The translations under genes were made by a program, and so were the position numbers. A DNA stretch of 64,000 nucleotides from Chitinophaga pinensis (GTDB lineage: Bacteria; Bacteroidota; Bacteroidia; Chitinophagales; CAIOSU01): assembly GCA_945901065.1 (NCBI GenBank), contig CAMDKI010000010.1:1-64000 (forward strand), read 5' to 3'. The first letter of the stretch is position 1, and each line of letters begins with the position of its first letter. Under the pieces are notes generated by a model. The model was not told where the DNA came from and made no database searches. It saw only the letters and a list, made by a program, of their open reading frames with translations. This document shows positions 32,513 through 41,792 of this stretch, piece after piece.

Positions 32513-32520
32513 TATTTTTG
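32513..32520 (+). promoter_or_regulatory. -7 element of the adhesin gene
   Basis: TATTTTTG matches TAnnTTTG, 50 bases before the ATG at 32570. No clear -33 TTG is seen; the dyad at 32463-32495 covers that position. Confidence 0.4.
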
Positions 32521-32569
32521 TTTTGTATATAGTACTAGTTATTACAACCAACAACTAACCGCCAACCAC

Positions 32570-35500
32570 ATGAAAAGCATTTTCCGGCTATTGCTAAGTC
32601 TATTGCTCATCACGGCATCTATTGGTATACCAAAGTTCGCGGCTGCGCAGTGCGGTCTAACTGGTTTTACTGAACCTAGCGTGGGTGCCAATTTGAACCC
32701 ACCATGCGCAACTTTTACCAGCGTGAACGTGGGTCCAGGTACACAAACCTCATTTCAGGTTCTCAACGGAGCTAGTTACACCTTCTCAACTTGTACCAGT
32801 TCTTGGAATACTGAGTTGACTGGACGAAACGCAGCAAACACCCTGCAGTTTTATAACGATGATAACGGCCCTATTTGCGCCACCACCCGTGCTTCTGAAA
32901 CTTGGACGGCAACATACACTGGTACGTTGTTTGCGATAGTTACTACACCTGCTTGCGGTTTAGGTAGCACTAGTAGTGGTGTTTCTGCTATTTTGCAATA
33001 TCGTCAGAATAACAACTTGGCATTTACCTCGCCTTCAACTAATTTATGCCCAGGCGCAACTAGGGCGCTTTTTGCTACACCTACAGGTGGAACGTTTACG
33101 GGCACTGGTGTAAGCGGCACTACTTTTACAGCCCCAACATCGGGTCCGGTAGTTATTACATACACTTATGGTGCTTGTAGCACTACCCAAACCATCAATA
33201 TCGACTCACCACAATCGGCTCCAACTGGTGCCACTGCTTCTCCTGCAACAATTTGTAGTGGTAGCAGTGTACTCACGGCCAATGGCGGTACTTTAGGTAC
33301 CAACGGTACTTACCAGTGGTATGCGGGCGGTTGTGGTGCAGGTTCGTTATTGGGCACTGGCTCAAGCATTACCGTAACACCACTGGCAACTACCAACTAT
33401 TTCGTGCGTATTACTGGTGATTGTTCTACTACAACCTGCGTGCAAACTACCGTTAACGTTAGCTCAGCATCTACCGACCCTACAGGCATAAGTACTAGCA
33501 ACAACAACTTCTGCCCTGGCGGAAGTGCTACGCTTACGGTTCAAGGTGGCTCGTTGGGTACAGGTGCAACTTGGCGCTGGTATTCTGGCTTTTGCTGCGG
33601 CGGTCCAATTATTGGTTCTGGTAACTCTATTACAGTAACCCCAGTAACTACTACTTCCTATTTTGTGCGTGCCGAAGGTGCCGCTTGCGGAAACTCTAAT
33701 GAGGCTACCGTTACTATTAACGTAAATACGGTTTCTACTGATCCAACTGGTATCGCATCATCAAACGGTACATTGTTTTGTAACGGACTAGGAACTACAG
33801 TGCTCAGCATTCAAGGCGGAGCCTTAGGTACTGGTGCACAGTGGAATTGGTATAGCGGCACTTGCGGTGGTACTTTCATATCATCGGGCACTAATTCAAT
33901 AACCGTAAATCCTACCTCAAATACAACGTATTTTGTGCGTGCCGAAGGTACTTGCCCTCCTCCATCAGCTTGTGCGCAAGTAACCATAAATGTAAGTGCT
34001 GGTTTAACAATTACCAGCATTAGCAAAACCGATGTGACTTGTAACGGCGCCAATGACGGCACTGCTACAGTAAACACCACAGGTGGTCAAGCTCCTTACA
34101 GCTATGCTTGGAGCCCAGGTTCTGGTGGTGCTACCCGCACTGGTTTGGCGCAGGGCAGCTATGATGTAACCGTAACCGATGCGGTTGGTTGTACCACAAC
34201 TGGAAATGTGGTCATAAACCAACCACCGTTGTTGCAAATTACTGCTGTTACAAAAACAGATATTAGCTGTAACGGTGCTAACGATGGTGCCATAACCATT
34301 ACTGCCATTGGCGGCACTGGCGCATTGCAATACACAATCAATAGCTTTGGCACTACCCAAGCATCTAACCAGTTTAGTGGCTTAGGCGCAGGTGGTTACA
34401 CTGTTGGTGTAATTGATGCGAATGGTTGTACCGCAGTGTACAGCGCAAACCCGGTTACTATCAACCAACCAAGTCCGTTGACTGTAGCAGTAGCAAGCTC
34501 TACCGATGCTAGCTGTAGCGGCGTAAATAATGGTTCGATAACAGTAAGCGCAAGCGGCGGTACTGGTGGTTATCAATACTCTTTGAACGGTAGTCCGTTC
34601 CAAATTGGTACTGTGTTTGGTAACCTTTCTGCTGGTAACTATACCCTTTTTGTGCAAGACAACTCAGGTTGTTTGGCCAGCGTAGCTGATACTTTGGAGA
34701 ACATTAGTTTTGTAAGCCTAACTGTTGATACTGCATACGATGTAACCTGTGCAGGCAATGCTGATGGTGGTTTTGAAGTTACCTTGTCAAATGGTGTTTC
34801 TCCTTACCAATACTCTATTAACGGCATTACTTACCAAACTAGCGGTGCGTTTACTGGCCTAAGCGGCGGTACCTATACTGTTTTGGGCCGTGATGCTGCT
34901 GGTTGTCAAGATATTATTCAAATTACCATTTCTGAAGCTCCTGCTTTGGTAGCGGTAATCGATAGTGTTAATAATCTAACTTGTAACGGTTCAGGCTCTG
35001 GCGGAGTATTCATTAGCGTTAGCGGTGGTACCCCAGGTAGCGTACCTACTTTCAACCCGCTTGCAGGTAATATTCGCAGTGCTGCTGGTTTGAACGATGG
35101 TACTTTCTCTGCCCTTTCGAACGGTAACTTAACTGGTCGTCCGGCGGCTAATGGCACATGCTGTAGCGCACAAGATCCACCAACAGACATTTATGAGTTT
35201 ACGGTAACTACTAGTGGTTCTTACACTATCAATAACGACTATACCACCATATTTGATGGTTTCATGTTGTTGTACACCGATCCGTTGGATTGGACTATAA
35301 ACCCTCCTGCTACTTATGTTGCCGGTAACGATAACTGTACAAACTTCTTGAACTCATGCGTAACGGTTAACCTAACTGCTGGTCAAACTTACTACTTGGT
35401 AACTACCCGTGCTACTGGTACCAATACTACCGAAACTTGGAATACTACCTTTACCGGCCCTGGCAGCGTATTGGAAGTAACAGGTTTTGCTGCTGGGTAC

Positions 35501-38500
35501 ACTTATGTTTGGAGTAACGGAGCTATAACCCAAGACATTGATAGTTTGGCTGCTGGAACTTACACAGTAACCGTAACCGATGGCAATGGTTGTTCAACAA
35601 CCGTATCGGCCACCATTACCCAGCCGCTTCCACTAACAGTTAGCTTGGCTAATTTGGCCCAAGTTCGTTGTAATGGTGCCTCTGATGGCGAAGTTGACAT
35701 TACCGTAACTGGTGGTACCCCACCTTACAGCTTCGTATGGAGCAACGGTATTTTAACTGAAGACAACACCAACTTGGTTGCGGGTACTTATGATGTAACC
35801 GTGACTGATGCAAGTGGTTGTACTGCTACTGATAGTTATACTTTGAGCGAACCAACTGCTATTGCAGTAACTGGAACGGTTGTTAATGCATCGTGTGGTG
35901 CGAGCACAACTGGTTCGGTTGACGTTTCCGTATCTGGTGGCGTAGGTCCTTACTCTTACTTCTGGAGCAACGGTCAAACTACTGAAGATATTACCGGCTT
36001 ATCAGCTGGTGTATATACTATTCAAGTTCAAGATAGCCGCAATTGTATATCTTCTGCTAGCTTTACGGTAGGTGGTGGAGCTTCGTTTGCAGTAACTGTT
36101 GATACAGTTGTTAATATTCTTTGCTACGGAGATACCACTGGTTCTATCGAAATTAGCGTTCCAGGTTCTGGTTACACTTTCATATGGTCTAATGGCGATG
36201 TTACTCAAAACTTAACCAACGTAGGTGCTGGTACTTATACTGTTACTGTAAGCGACGGCAGTGGTTGCCAAGCGGTAGCAACTGCTACTATTACTCAACC
36301 TAGCCCATTTGTAGCAAGTGCTACGGCAACCAATGTTACTTGTAACGGTAGTGCCAATGGCGCAATTGATGTGACAGTTAACGGTGGTTTAGCTCCATAT
36401 ACTTATGTTTGGAGCAATGGCGCAACAACACAAGATTTGATAGGTTTGGCCGGTGGCACTTATACTGCTACTATAACTGATGCCAACGGTTGCTCGTTGA
36501 GCGTATCGGCAACAGTAACTGAGCCGGTTGTGTTAAGCATTCAAGGTTCAGTATTGGATGTGAATTGCAATGGCGGAAACAACGGTATTGTGAATGTTAG
36601 CGTGTCGGGCGGTGTTCCATCTTATACTTATGCATGGAGCAACGGCGGTACCTCTTCAGCAATATTTAACCTAACTGCTGGCGCGTATGCTGTAACTGCT
36701 ACCGATGCAAACGGTTGTACCGTTACCCAAAGCTTTACCGTGGTTGAACCACCAGTATTCTCTGTTACTGTTACAGGTACCGATGTAAGTTGCAACGGTG
36801 GCTCTGATGGTACCGTAACGGTTACTTTGCCTAGCACTGGCAGTGGCCCGTATACCTATAGCTGGTCAACTGGCGATACTTCGCAAAACTTGACTAACGT
36901 TGATGCTGGCACTTATACTGTGGTAGTAACCAACGCAAACGGATGTACTGCTGTAGGCACTTACACTGTAACTGAGCCAACTACTGTTTCAGTTACCCAA
37001 ACGATTACTAATGTAAGTTGCAACGGTGGTTCAAATGGTTCAATTTCTATCAGCATTGCTGGCGGAACCAGCCCTTACAATGTGTCATGGAGCAACGGTG
37101 TTACGGTACTGGGTACTACTACCTCATTAATAAGCAACCTTGCTGCCGGAACTTATGCTGCAACCATAACCGATGCAAACGGTTGTGTGAGCACGGTAAG
37201 TTACTCGGTAACACAGCCTACAGCAATTGCTGCATCTACAACTGTAACTAATGCCGCTTGTAATGGTGCTCCTACCGGAGCCATCAACTTGACCGTTTCG
37301 GGCGGAACTACACCGTATACTTTTGTATGGAGCAACGGTGCAACTACTGAAGATTTGACTGGCTTAGCTGCTGGTACTTATACTGTAACTATTACTGATG
37401 CAAATGGTTGTACTGCCACAACAGGCGGCACCGTTGCACAGCCTACTGCTGTGGCTGTTCAAGGTAGTGTTGTTGATGCATCTTGTAATGGTGCTACCGA
37501 TGGCGATATTTATGTAACTCCTTCAGGCGGAACTGGTGTATTCACTTACTTGTGGAGTAACAGCGCTACTAGTCAAAACTTGATTAACGTTGCTGCGGGT
37601 ACTTACACCGTAACGGTAACAGATGCAAACGGCTGTACTGCAACTGGTACTTATACCATCACTGACCCAGCTGCAGTAACCTCTACCCTTACGGTTACTG
37701 ATGTATTGTGCTTTGGTACCGCAACTGGTAGTGTTAATTTGACCCCAGCTGGTGGCGTTGCACCATACCGTTTCTTGTGGAGCAACTTCAGTGTTTCTGA
37801 AGATTTGACCAATGTACCTGCAGGCACTTATGTAGTGGTAATTACAGATGTTAACGGTTGCACTTCGGTTGATACCGCTGTGGTGGGACAAAACACACAG
37901 TTGGCCATTACTGGTACAGAAACCAACGTTACTTGCTTTGGTGCAAACGACGGCTCAGTGCTTGTAGTAGTAACAGGCGGCGTTGCCCCTTACACTTATG
38001 CTTGGTCTAATGGCGGAACTGCCGACCTAGAGCAAGGTCTTGCTCCTGGCACTTACACCGTAACTGCTACCGATGATGCAGGTTGTACCATCGAAGGTTC
38101 TTACACCATTACTGGTCCATCAGAATTGTTAGCCAGCGGAGTGGTATCTAACGTAACTTGTAATGGCAGCGACAATGGCGCCATAAACCTAACCGTTGCT
38201 GGTGGCACTGCGCCATATACTTATTTATGGAGCAATAACGAAACCACTGAAGATGTTTCGGGATTGGCAGCAGCTACTTACTCGGTAACTTTGACTGATG
38301 ACAATGGTTGTCAGTTCTCTGATACTTTTGACATAACCCAACCAGATTCATTGCTTACTTCTATTACAAATATTGATGCCAACTGTAATGGCGCAAGCAA
38401 CGGCTCGGCTTCATTGACGGTAACTGGTGGCACAGGTCCTTACACCTACTTCTGGTCAAACTTCCGTTTCACTAAGGATATTTTTGGATTAGCTGCTGAT

Positions 38501-39754
38501 GAGTATTTTGTATTGGTTACCGATGCAAATGGTTGCCAAGCAGTTGATAGCGTTTCTATCGGCGAGCCAACTTTGCTAACCGTTACTGGTTCGGCTAAAG
38601 GTGCAGGTTGCGGCACCGAAGCCCGTGGTGCAGTTGATATAACTGTAACAGGTGGCACTACTCCTTACACTTTCTTATGGAGTACAGGTGATGTATCTGA
38701 AGACATTACTGGTTTGGGTACTGGCACATACTGTGTAACCATAACCGATGCAAACGGTTGTGAAGCGTTCTTCTGTGCTGTTGTATCTGCTTATCCTTTG
38801 CCAGTAGCTAACTTCAGCGCTTCGCTTGCTTGCGACGACCAAGAGGTTGCCTTTACCAATGCATCTAACATCGCTGCTGGTTCGTTGAGCTACTTCTGGG
38901 AGTTTGGCGATGGCGATACTACTTCTGACCAAGACCCAATTCATATCTACACTGCTCCGGGTACTTATTCAGTATCGTTGATTGCTACTTCTAGCGAAGG
39001 TTGTACCGATACATTAGTACAAAGCCTAGTGGTGAACCCTACACCAGATGCTACCATTACAGCAAATGGTTTAACAGGAAGTGTATGTAGCGGTGATAGT
39101 GTATTGCTTGAAGCACCAACTGGAGCAGGATATGGCTACTTGTGGAGCAATGGCGATACCACCCAAAACATTACCGTTTACACCTCAGGTACATATGGTG
39201 TTGTAATTACTAGCAGTGCGTTGTGTAACGGTATTGGCGAAATTGAAGTAGGCGTGTTTAGCGAAGCAGCGGTAACAATTTCTCAAGATACTTCTGTAAG
39301 TTTAGGCTACAGCACTACACTTGAGGCAACCGGCGGTATTGCTTACGAATGGTCTCCTTCAACTACCTTGGATAACCCGTTAACCGGCACTCCGGTAGCT
39401 ACACCGTTTGAATTGACTACTTATACCGTTACCGTTACAGTATTTGATGGTTGTGTAACCACACGCGAAGTAACTGTTACTGTTAATGAAGATTTCCGAG
39501 TTGACGTTCCGAACCTATTCACACCTAACGGTGATGGAATTAACGATTTCTTGGTTATCGATAACATCTTTACTTACCAAGTGAATTTGATGATATTCAA
39601 CCGTTGGGGCACTGAAGTGTACGCATCAAATGCATATCAAAACGATTGGAACGGTACGAACGATAGCGGTGATGACCTAACAGACGGTACTTACTACTAT
39701 GTTATTACTGTTGGAAGTAAAGTCTACAAAGGCGCTATAACCATCTTACGTTAA
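32570..39754 (+). CDS. giant SprB-repeat surface adhesin with type B T9SS sorting domain
   Basis: A secreted cell-surface protein of 2394 residues. I start it at the ATG at 32570 (MKSIFRLLLSLLLITASIG), a clear signal peptide; the open frame extends 99 bases upstream through the promoter and operator region. Order: an N-terminal beta domain, three or four Ig-like domains (to about residue 480), nineteen SprB repeats of about 76 residues with the motif C-N-G-x-x-x-G and later Y-x-W-S-N-G, a PKD domain (about 2075-2160, with WEFGDGDTT), Ig-like modules, and a C-terminal CHU_C/type B sorting domain (LFTPNGDGINDFLVI, NRWGTEVY). It is exported by T9SS, probably as a gliding or attachment adhesin. 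The next gene encodes its SprF-like partner. The fifth repeat carries a large insert. Confidence 0.93.
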   Translation: MKSIFRLLLSLLLITASIGIPKFAAAQCGLTGFTEPSVGANLNPPCATFTSVNVGPGTQTSFQVLNGASYTFSTCTSSWNTELTGRNAANTLQFYNDDNGPICATTRASETWTATYTGTLFAIVTTPACGLGSTSSGVSAILQYRQNNNLAFTSPSTNLCPGATRALFATPTGGTFTGTGVSGTTFTAPTSGPVVITYTYGACSTTQTINIDSPQSAPTGATASPATICSGSSVLTANGGTLGTNGTYQWYAGGCGAGSLLGTGSSITVTPLATTNYFVRITGDCSTTTCVQTTVNVSSASTDPTGISTSNNNFCPGGSATLTVQGGSLGTGATWRWYSGFCCGGPIIGSGNSITVTPVTTTSYFVRAEGAACGNSNEATVTINVNTVSTDPTGIASSNGTLFCNGLGTTVLSIQGGALGTGAQWNWYSGTCGGTFISSGTNSITVNPTSNTTYFVRAEGTCPPPSACAQVTINVSAGLTITSISKTDVTCNGANDGTATVNTTGGQAPYSYAWSPGSGGATRTGLAQGSYDVTVTDAVGCTTTGNVVINQPPLLQITAVTKTDISCNGANDGAITITAIGGTGALQYTINSFGTTQASNQFSGLGAGGYTVGVIDANGCTAVYSANPVTINQPSPLTVAVASSTDASCSGVNNGSITVSASGGTGGYQYSLNGSPFQIGTVFGNLSAGNYTLFVQDNSGCLASVADTLENISFVSLTVDTAYDVTCAGNADGGFEVTLSNGVSPYQYSINGITYQTSGAFTGLSGGTYTVLGRDAAGCQDIIQITISEAPALVAVIDSVNNLTCNGSGSGGVFISVSGGTPGSVPTFNPLAGNIRSAAGLNDGTFSALSNGNLTGRPAANGTCCSAQDPPTDIYEFTVTTSGSYTINNDYTTIFDGFMLLYTDPLDWTINPPATYVAGNDNCTNFLNSCVTVNLTAGQTYYLVTTRATGTNTTETWNTTFTGPGSVLEVTGFAAGYTYVWSNGAITQDIDSLAAGTYTVTVTDGNGCSTTVSATITQPLPLTVSLANLAQVRCNGASDGEVDITVTGGTPPYSFVWSNGILTEDNTNLVAGTYDVTVTDASGCTATDSYTLSEPTAIAVTGTVVNASCGASTTGSVDVSVSGGVGPYSYFWSNGQTTEDITGLSAGVYTIQVQDSRNCISSASFTVGGGASFAVTVDTVVNILCYGDTTGSIEISVPGSGYTFIWSNGDVTQNLTNVGAGTYTVTVSDGSGCQAVATATITQPSPFVASATATNVTCNGSANGAIDVTVNGGLAPYTYVWSNGATTQDLIGLAGGTYTATITDANGCSLSVSATVTEPVVLSIQGSVLDVNCNGGNNGIVNVSVSGGVPSYTYAWSNGGTSSAIFNLTAGAYAVTATDANGCTVTQSFTVVEPPVFSVTVTGTDVSCNGGSDGTVTVTLPSTGSGPYTYSWSTGDTSQNLTNVDAGTYTVVVTNANGCTAVGTYTVTEPTTVSVTQTITNVSCNGGSNGSISISIAGGTSPYNVSWSNGVTVLGTTTSLISNLAAGTYAATITDANGCVSTVSYSVTQPTAIAASTTVTNAACNGAPTGAINLTVSGGTTPYTFVWSNGATTEDLTGLAAGTYTVTITDANGCTATTGGTVAQPTAVAVQGSVVDASCNGATDGDIYVTPSGGTGVFTYLWSNSATSQNLINVAAGTYTVTVTDANGCTATGTYTITDPAAVTSTLTVTDVLCFGTATGSVNLTPAGGVAPYRFLWSNFSVSEDLTNVPAGTYVVVITDVNGCTSVDTAVVGQNTQLAITGTETNVTCFGANDGSVLVVVTGGVAPYTYAWSNGGTADLEQGLAPGTYTVTATDDAGCTIEGSYTITGPSELLASGVVSNVTCNGSDNGAINLTVAGGTAPYTYLWSNNETTEDVSGLAAATYSVTLTDDNGCQFSDTFDITQPDSLLTSITNIDANCNGASNGSASLTVTGGTGPYTYFWSNFRFTKDIFGLAADEYFVLVTDANGCQAVDSVSIGEPTLLTVTGSAKGAGCGTEARGAVDITVTGGTTPYTFLWSTGDVSEDITGLGTGTYCVTITDANGCEAFFCAVVSAYPLPVANFSASLACDDQEVAFTNASNIAAGSLSYFWEFGDGDTTSDQDPIHIYTAPGTYSVSLIATSSEGCTDTLVQSLVVNPTPDATITANGLTGSVCSGDSVLLEAPTGAGYGYLWSNGDTTQNITVYTSGTYGVVITSSALCNGIGEIEVGVFSEAAVTISQDTSVSLGYSTTLEATGGIAYEWSPSTTLDNPLTGTPVATPFELTTYTVTVTVFDGCVTTREVTVTVNEDFRVDVPNLFTPNGDGINDFLVIDNIFTYQVNLMIFNRWGTEVYASNAYQNDWNGTNDSGDDLTDGTYYYVITVGSKVYKGAITILR
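34009..38790 (+). repeat. nineteen SprB coding repeats
   Basis: Coding repeats of about 228 bases within the adhesin gene, each encoding a unit with C-N-G-x-x-x-G, P-Y-x-Y-x-W-S-N-G, L-x-x-G-x-Y and V-T-D-x-x-G-C. Units differ in sequence, so they are old duplications under selection, not a recent expansion. Confidence 0.85.
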
Positions 39755-39793
39755 TTGAACCAAATAGCTAACAACAACTAACCATATTCCATC

Positions 39794-41251
39794 ATGAAAA
39801 GGTTCTTTTGGTTAATACTGGTAATCTTCCTGGCTAGCCCTGCTATCGCTCAGCAAGTTCCATTGTATAGTCAATACTCGCTCAATCCGTTTCTTTACAA
39901 TCCGGCATTTACGGGTGTAAGGCAAGGATTTAATGCCAACTTGATTTATCGTAAAATGTGGACCGACATTAAAGGTGCGCCCGAAACCCGCGCGCTTACC
40001 CTTGATGGTTCTATTTTGGATAATAAAGTAGGCTTGGGAGCTTATGTATATCAAGATTTTACCGACATTCTAGAGCGTTTCGGTGCAAATCTTTCTTATG
40101 CTTATTACATCAAGTTTAAGAAAGACATGCGCTTGGGTATCGGTATTTCTGCTGGCATCCAACAAACTAGAGTTGATTGGGAGCGTGCTAACACTGGTAA
40201 CGATATCATTGACCCTGTTGTAATGACCAACACAGGTTCAGGTATGAACTTTGATGGTTCGGCTGGTATCAGCTTTATCTGGAAAGGTTTGAAAGCAGGT
40301 TTTGCTATACCGCAATTGGTAGAGACCAACATCCGCTACATCAATAATGATTCGCCAACTTCTTATCAATTGGCTCGTCACTACTTGGTGAATGCTTCTT
40401 ATGACATTCCAGTTATTAAGGACAAATTCTTTATCGAGCCATTGGCTATGTTCCGCGTAACGAAAGGGATGTCGTACCAGTTTGATATTGGTAGCTCTTT
40501 CCGATACAAGGATTTCCTTTGGGTATCGGCCATGTATCGTTATGACTATGCCATTACCTTTGGCGGTGGTATCAAAGTTCACGATCGCCTTACCGTTGGT
40601 TACTCTTACGATTATAGCGTAAACAACCTTCAAAACTATGCTGGTGGTACCCACGAAATGTTTGTAGGTATTAAGTTTGGTAAGAAGGAAGACAAAGGTA
40701 TGATTGAAGCTATCCAACAGCTTCAACAGAACCAACAATTGCAACAGGATCAAATCAATAAAATTGATCTTAAAACTGACTCAGTTAGTCAAATCAATAA
40801 TGACTTGAAGAAACAGAACGATCAGTTGCAATCTGATGTGCAGGCTCGCGATGCTAAAATTAAAGAACTAGAAGGCCAAGTAAATACTATTTTGAATGAT
40901 TTGGCAAAGAAAGACTCAATGTTGACTGGCAGGAAACCAAGCTTACCATCTGACATTGTTTACGATGGTGGTGACGACGACCTATTGTTTATCACTGGTG
41001 AGCCATCAGGCAACTACTTTATGGTTGTTTCTTCGGTTAGAACTGAGTCTCAAGCGCGCAAGTTGGCTAAAGACTACCAGAAAGAAGGACATAAAGTGGG
41101 TGTTGTATATAACAAACGTCGCACTTGGTACTATATTTTTCTGGAGCAGCCAGGTTCGCTTGAAGATGGTTTGAAAGAACTTTATCAATTGCGTAAACAA
41201 GATGAATTTAAGGATGCTTGGATTCACGTTTACGATAAAGATAAAAAGTAA
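39794..41251 (+). CDS. PorP/SprF family T9SS membrane protein fused to coiled coil and SPOR-like domain
   Basis: An outer-membrane protein of 485 residues. A signal peptide (MKRFFWLILVIFLASPAIA) leads into a PorP/SprF barrel (about 20-300) with the family opening QQVPLYSQYSLNPFLYNPAF. Next come a glutamine-rich coiled coil (about 305-375) and a SPOR-like C-terminal domain (about 390-480) with YFMVVSSVRTESQARKLAKDY and VGVVYNKRRTWYYIFLEQ. Typical PorP/SprF proteins end near residue 300, so the tail is an addition that may bind peptidoglycan. It lies 39 bases after the adhesin gene, the standard sprB-sprF arrangement, and probably supports surface localisation of that adhesin. Confidence 0.9.
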   Translation: MKRFFWLILVIFLASPAIAQQVPLYSQYSLNPFLYNPAFTGVRQGFNANLIYRKMWTDIKGAPETRALTLDGSILDNKVGLGAYVYQDFTDILERFGANLSYAYYIKFKKDMRLGIGISAGIQQTRVDWERANTGNDIIDPVVMTNTGSGMNFDGSAGISFIWKGLKAGFAIPQLVETNIRYINNDSPTSYQLARHYLVNASYDIPVIKDKFFIEPLAMFRVTKGMSYQFDIGSSFRYKDFLWVSAMYRYDYAITFGGGIKVHDRLTVGYSYDYSVNNLQNYAGGTHEMFVGIKFGKKEDKGMIEAIQQLQQNQQLQQDQINKIDLKTDSVSQINNDLKKQNDQLQSDVQARDAKIKELEGQVNTILNDLAKKDSMLTGRKPSLPSDIVYDGGDDDLLFITGEPSGNYFMVVSSVRTESQARKLAKDYQKEGHKVGVVYNKRRTWYYIFLEQPGSLEDGLKELYQLRKQDEFKDAWIHVYDKDKK

Positions 41252-41270
41252 AATTCCGCTACTAGTAAAT

Positions 41271-41311
41271 AAAAAATCCCCGTCTGGCTGAGCGCTCGAC
41301 GGGGATTTTTT
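41271..41311. terminator. bidirectional terminator
   Basis: A 14-bp perfect stem AAAAAATCCCCGTC/GACGGGGATTTTTT serves the SprF-like gene on the plus strand and the small lipoprotein gene on the minus strand. Confidence 0.92.
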
Positions 41312-41333
41312 ATTTGCCGTGTTGTTGGTTTTG

Positions 41334-41654
41334 TTAAAGAGGGCTTTCTATTTTATGCACGTATATCTGCCCATCAACGTCGGTCCTGTTTAAACAATCG
41401 GGCCGGTTTTTCAAGTCGCGATAGGTTACCACAACGGGCAATGAGTCTACTAGATACGAATCTGGCATATTGCGGGGTTGGTACTGTATGTCGGGCGGAA
41501 AACTAACTAACCATCCGCAGCCACCATCAATAAATTCTCCGGTCCAAACAACATAACCAGTATCCACCAAAAAGGGTTCTTTCTTGCATCCTGAAGAGAC
41601 AAGAAGCATACTGGCAATTGCCAGCGATGCAAGGTTTCTGAGTGATAATGACAT
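41334..41654 (-). CDS. small lipoprotein of unknown function
   Basis: A predicted lipoprotein of 106 residues. I start it at MSLSLRNLASLAIASMLLVSSGC (41654), a textbook lipobox signal with Cys23; the longer frame up to 41801 is unlikely. The mature part has three more cysteines and a beta-rich pattern (YVVWTGEFIDGGCGWLVSF and DGQIYVHKIESPL). No family is recognised. It is convergent with the SprF-like gene and shares its terminator. Confidence 0.65.
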   Translation of the reverse strand: MSLSLRNLASLAIASMLLVSSGCKKEPFLVDTGYVVWTGEFIDGGCGWLVSFPPDIQYQPRNMPDSYLVDSLPVVVTYRDLKNRPDCLNRTDVDGQIYVHKIESPL

Positions 41655-41792
41655 AGGGAGTAGGTTCAATGCCTTGAAATTAAGAAAATCTAGGCTAAAA
41701 CAACTATACCCACTACGTTTTAGTACATTGTGGATAGTAATTAGGGGCAATTTGTTTTTATATTTGCAGAACTTGTTCAAAAAAAACCATTT

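Noticed and set aside
32471-32569. Longer N-terminus of the giant adhesin
   Set aside because: It would start at a TTG inside the dyad and cross the -7 element; the signal peptide begins at the ATG at 32570.
33811-38944. Many open frames opposite the SprB-like gene
   Set aside because: They are shadows of the Thr/Gly/Asn-rich repeats on the other strand, with no start or family support.
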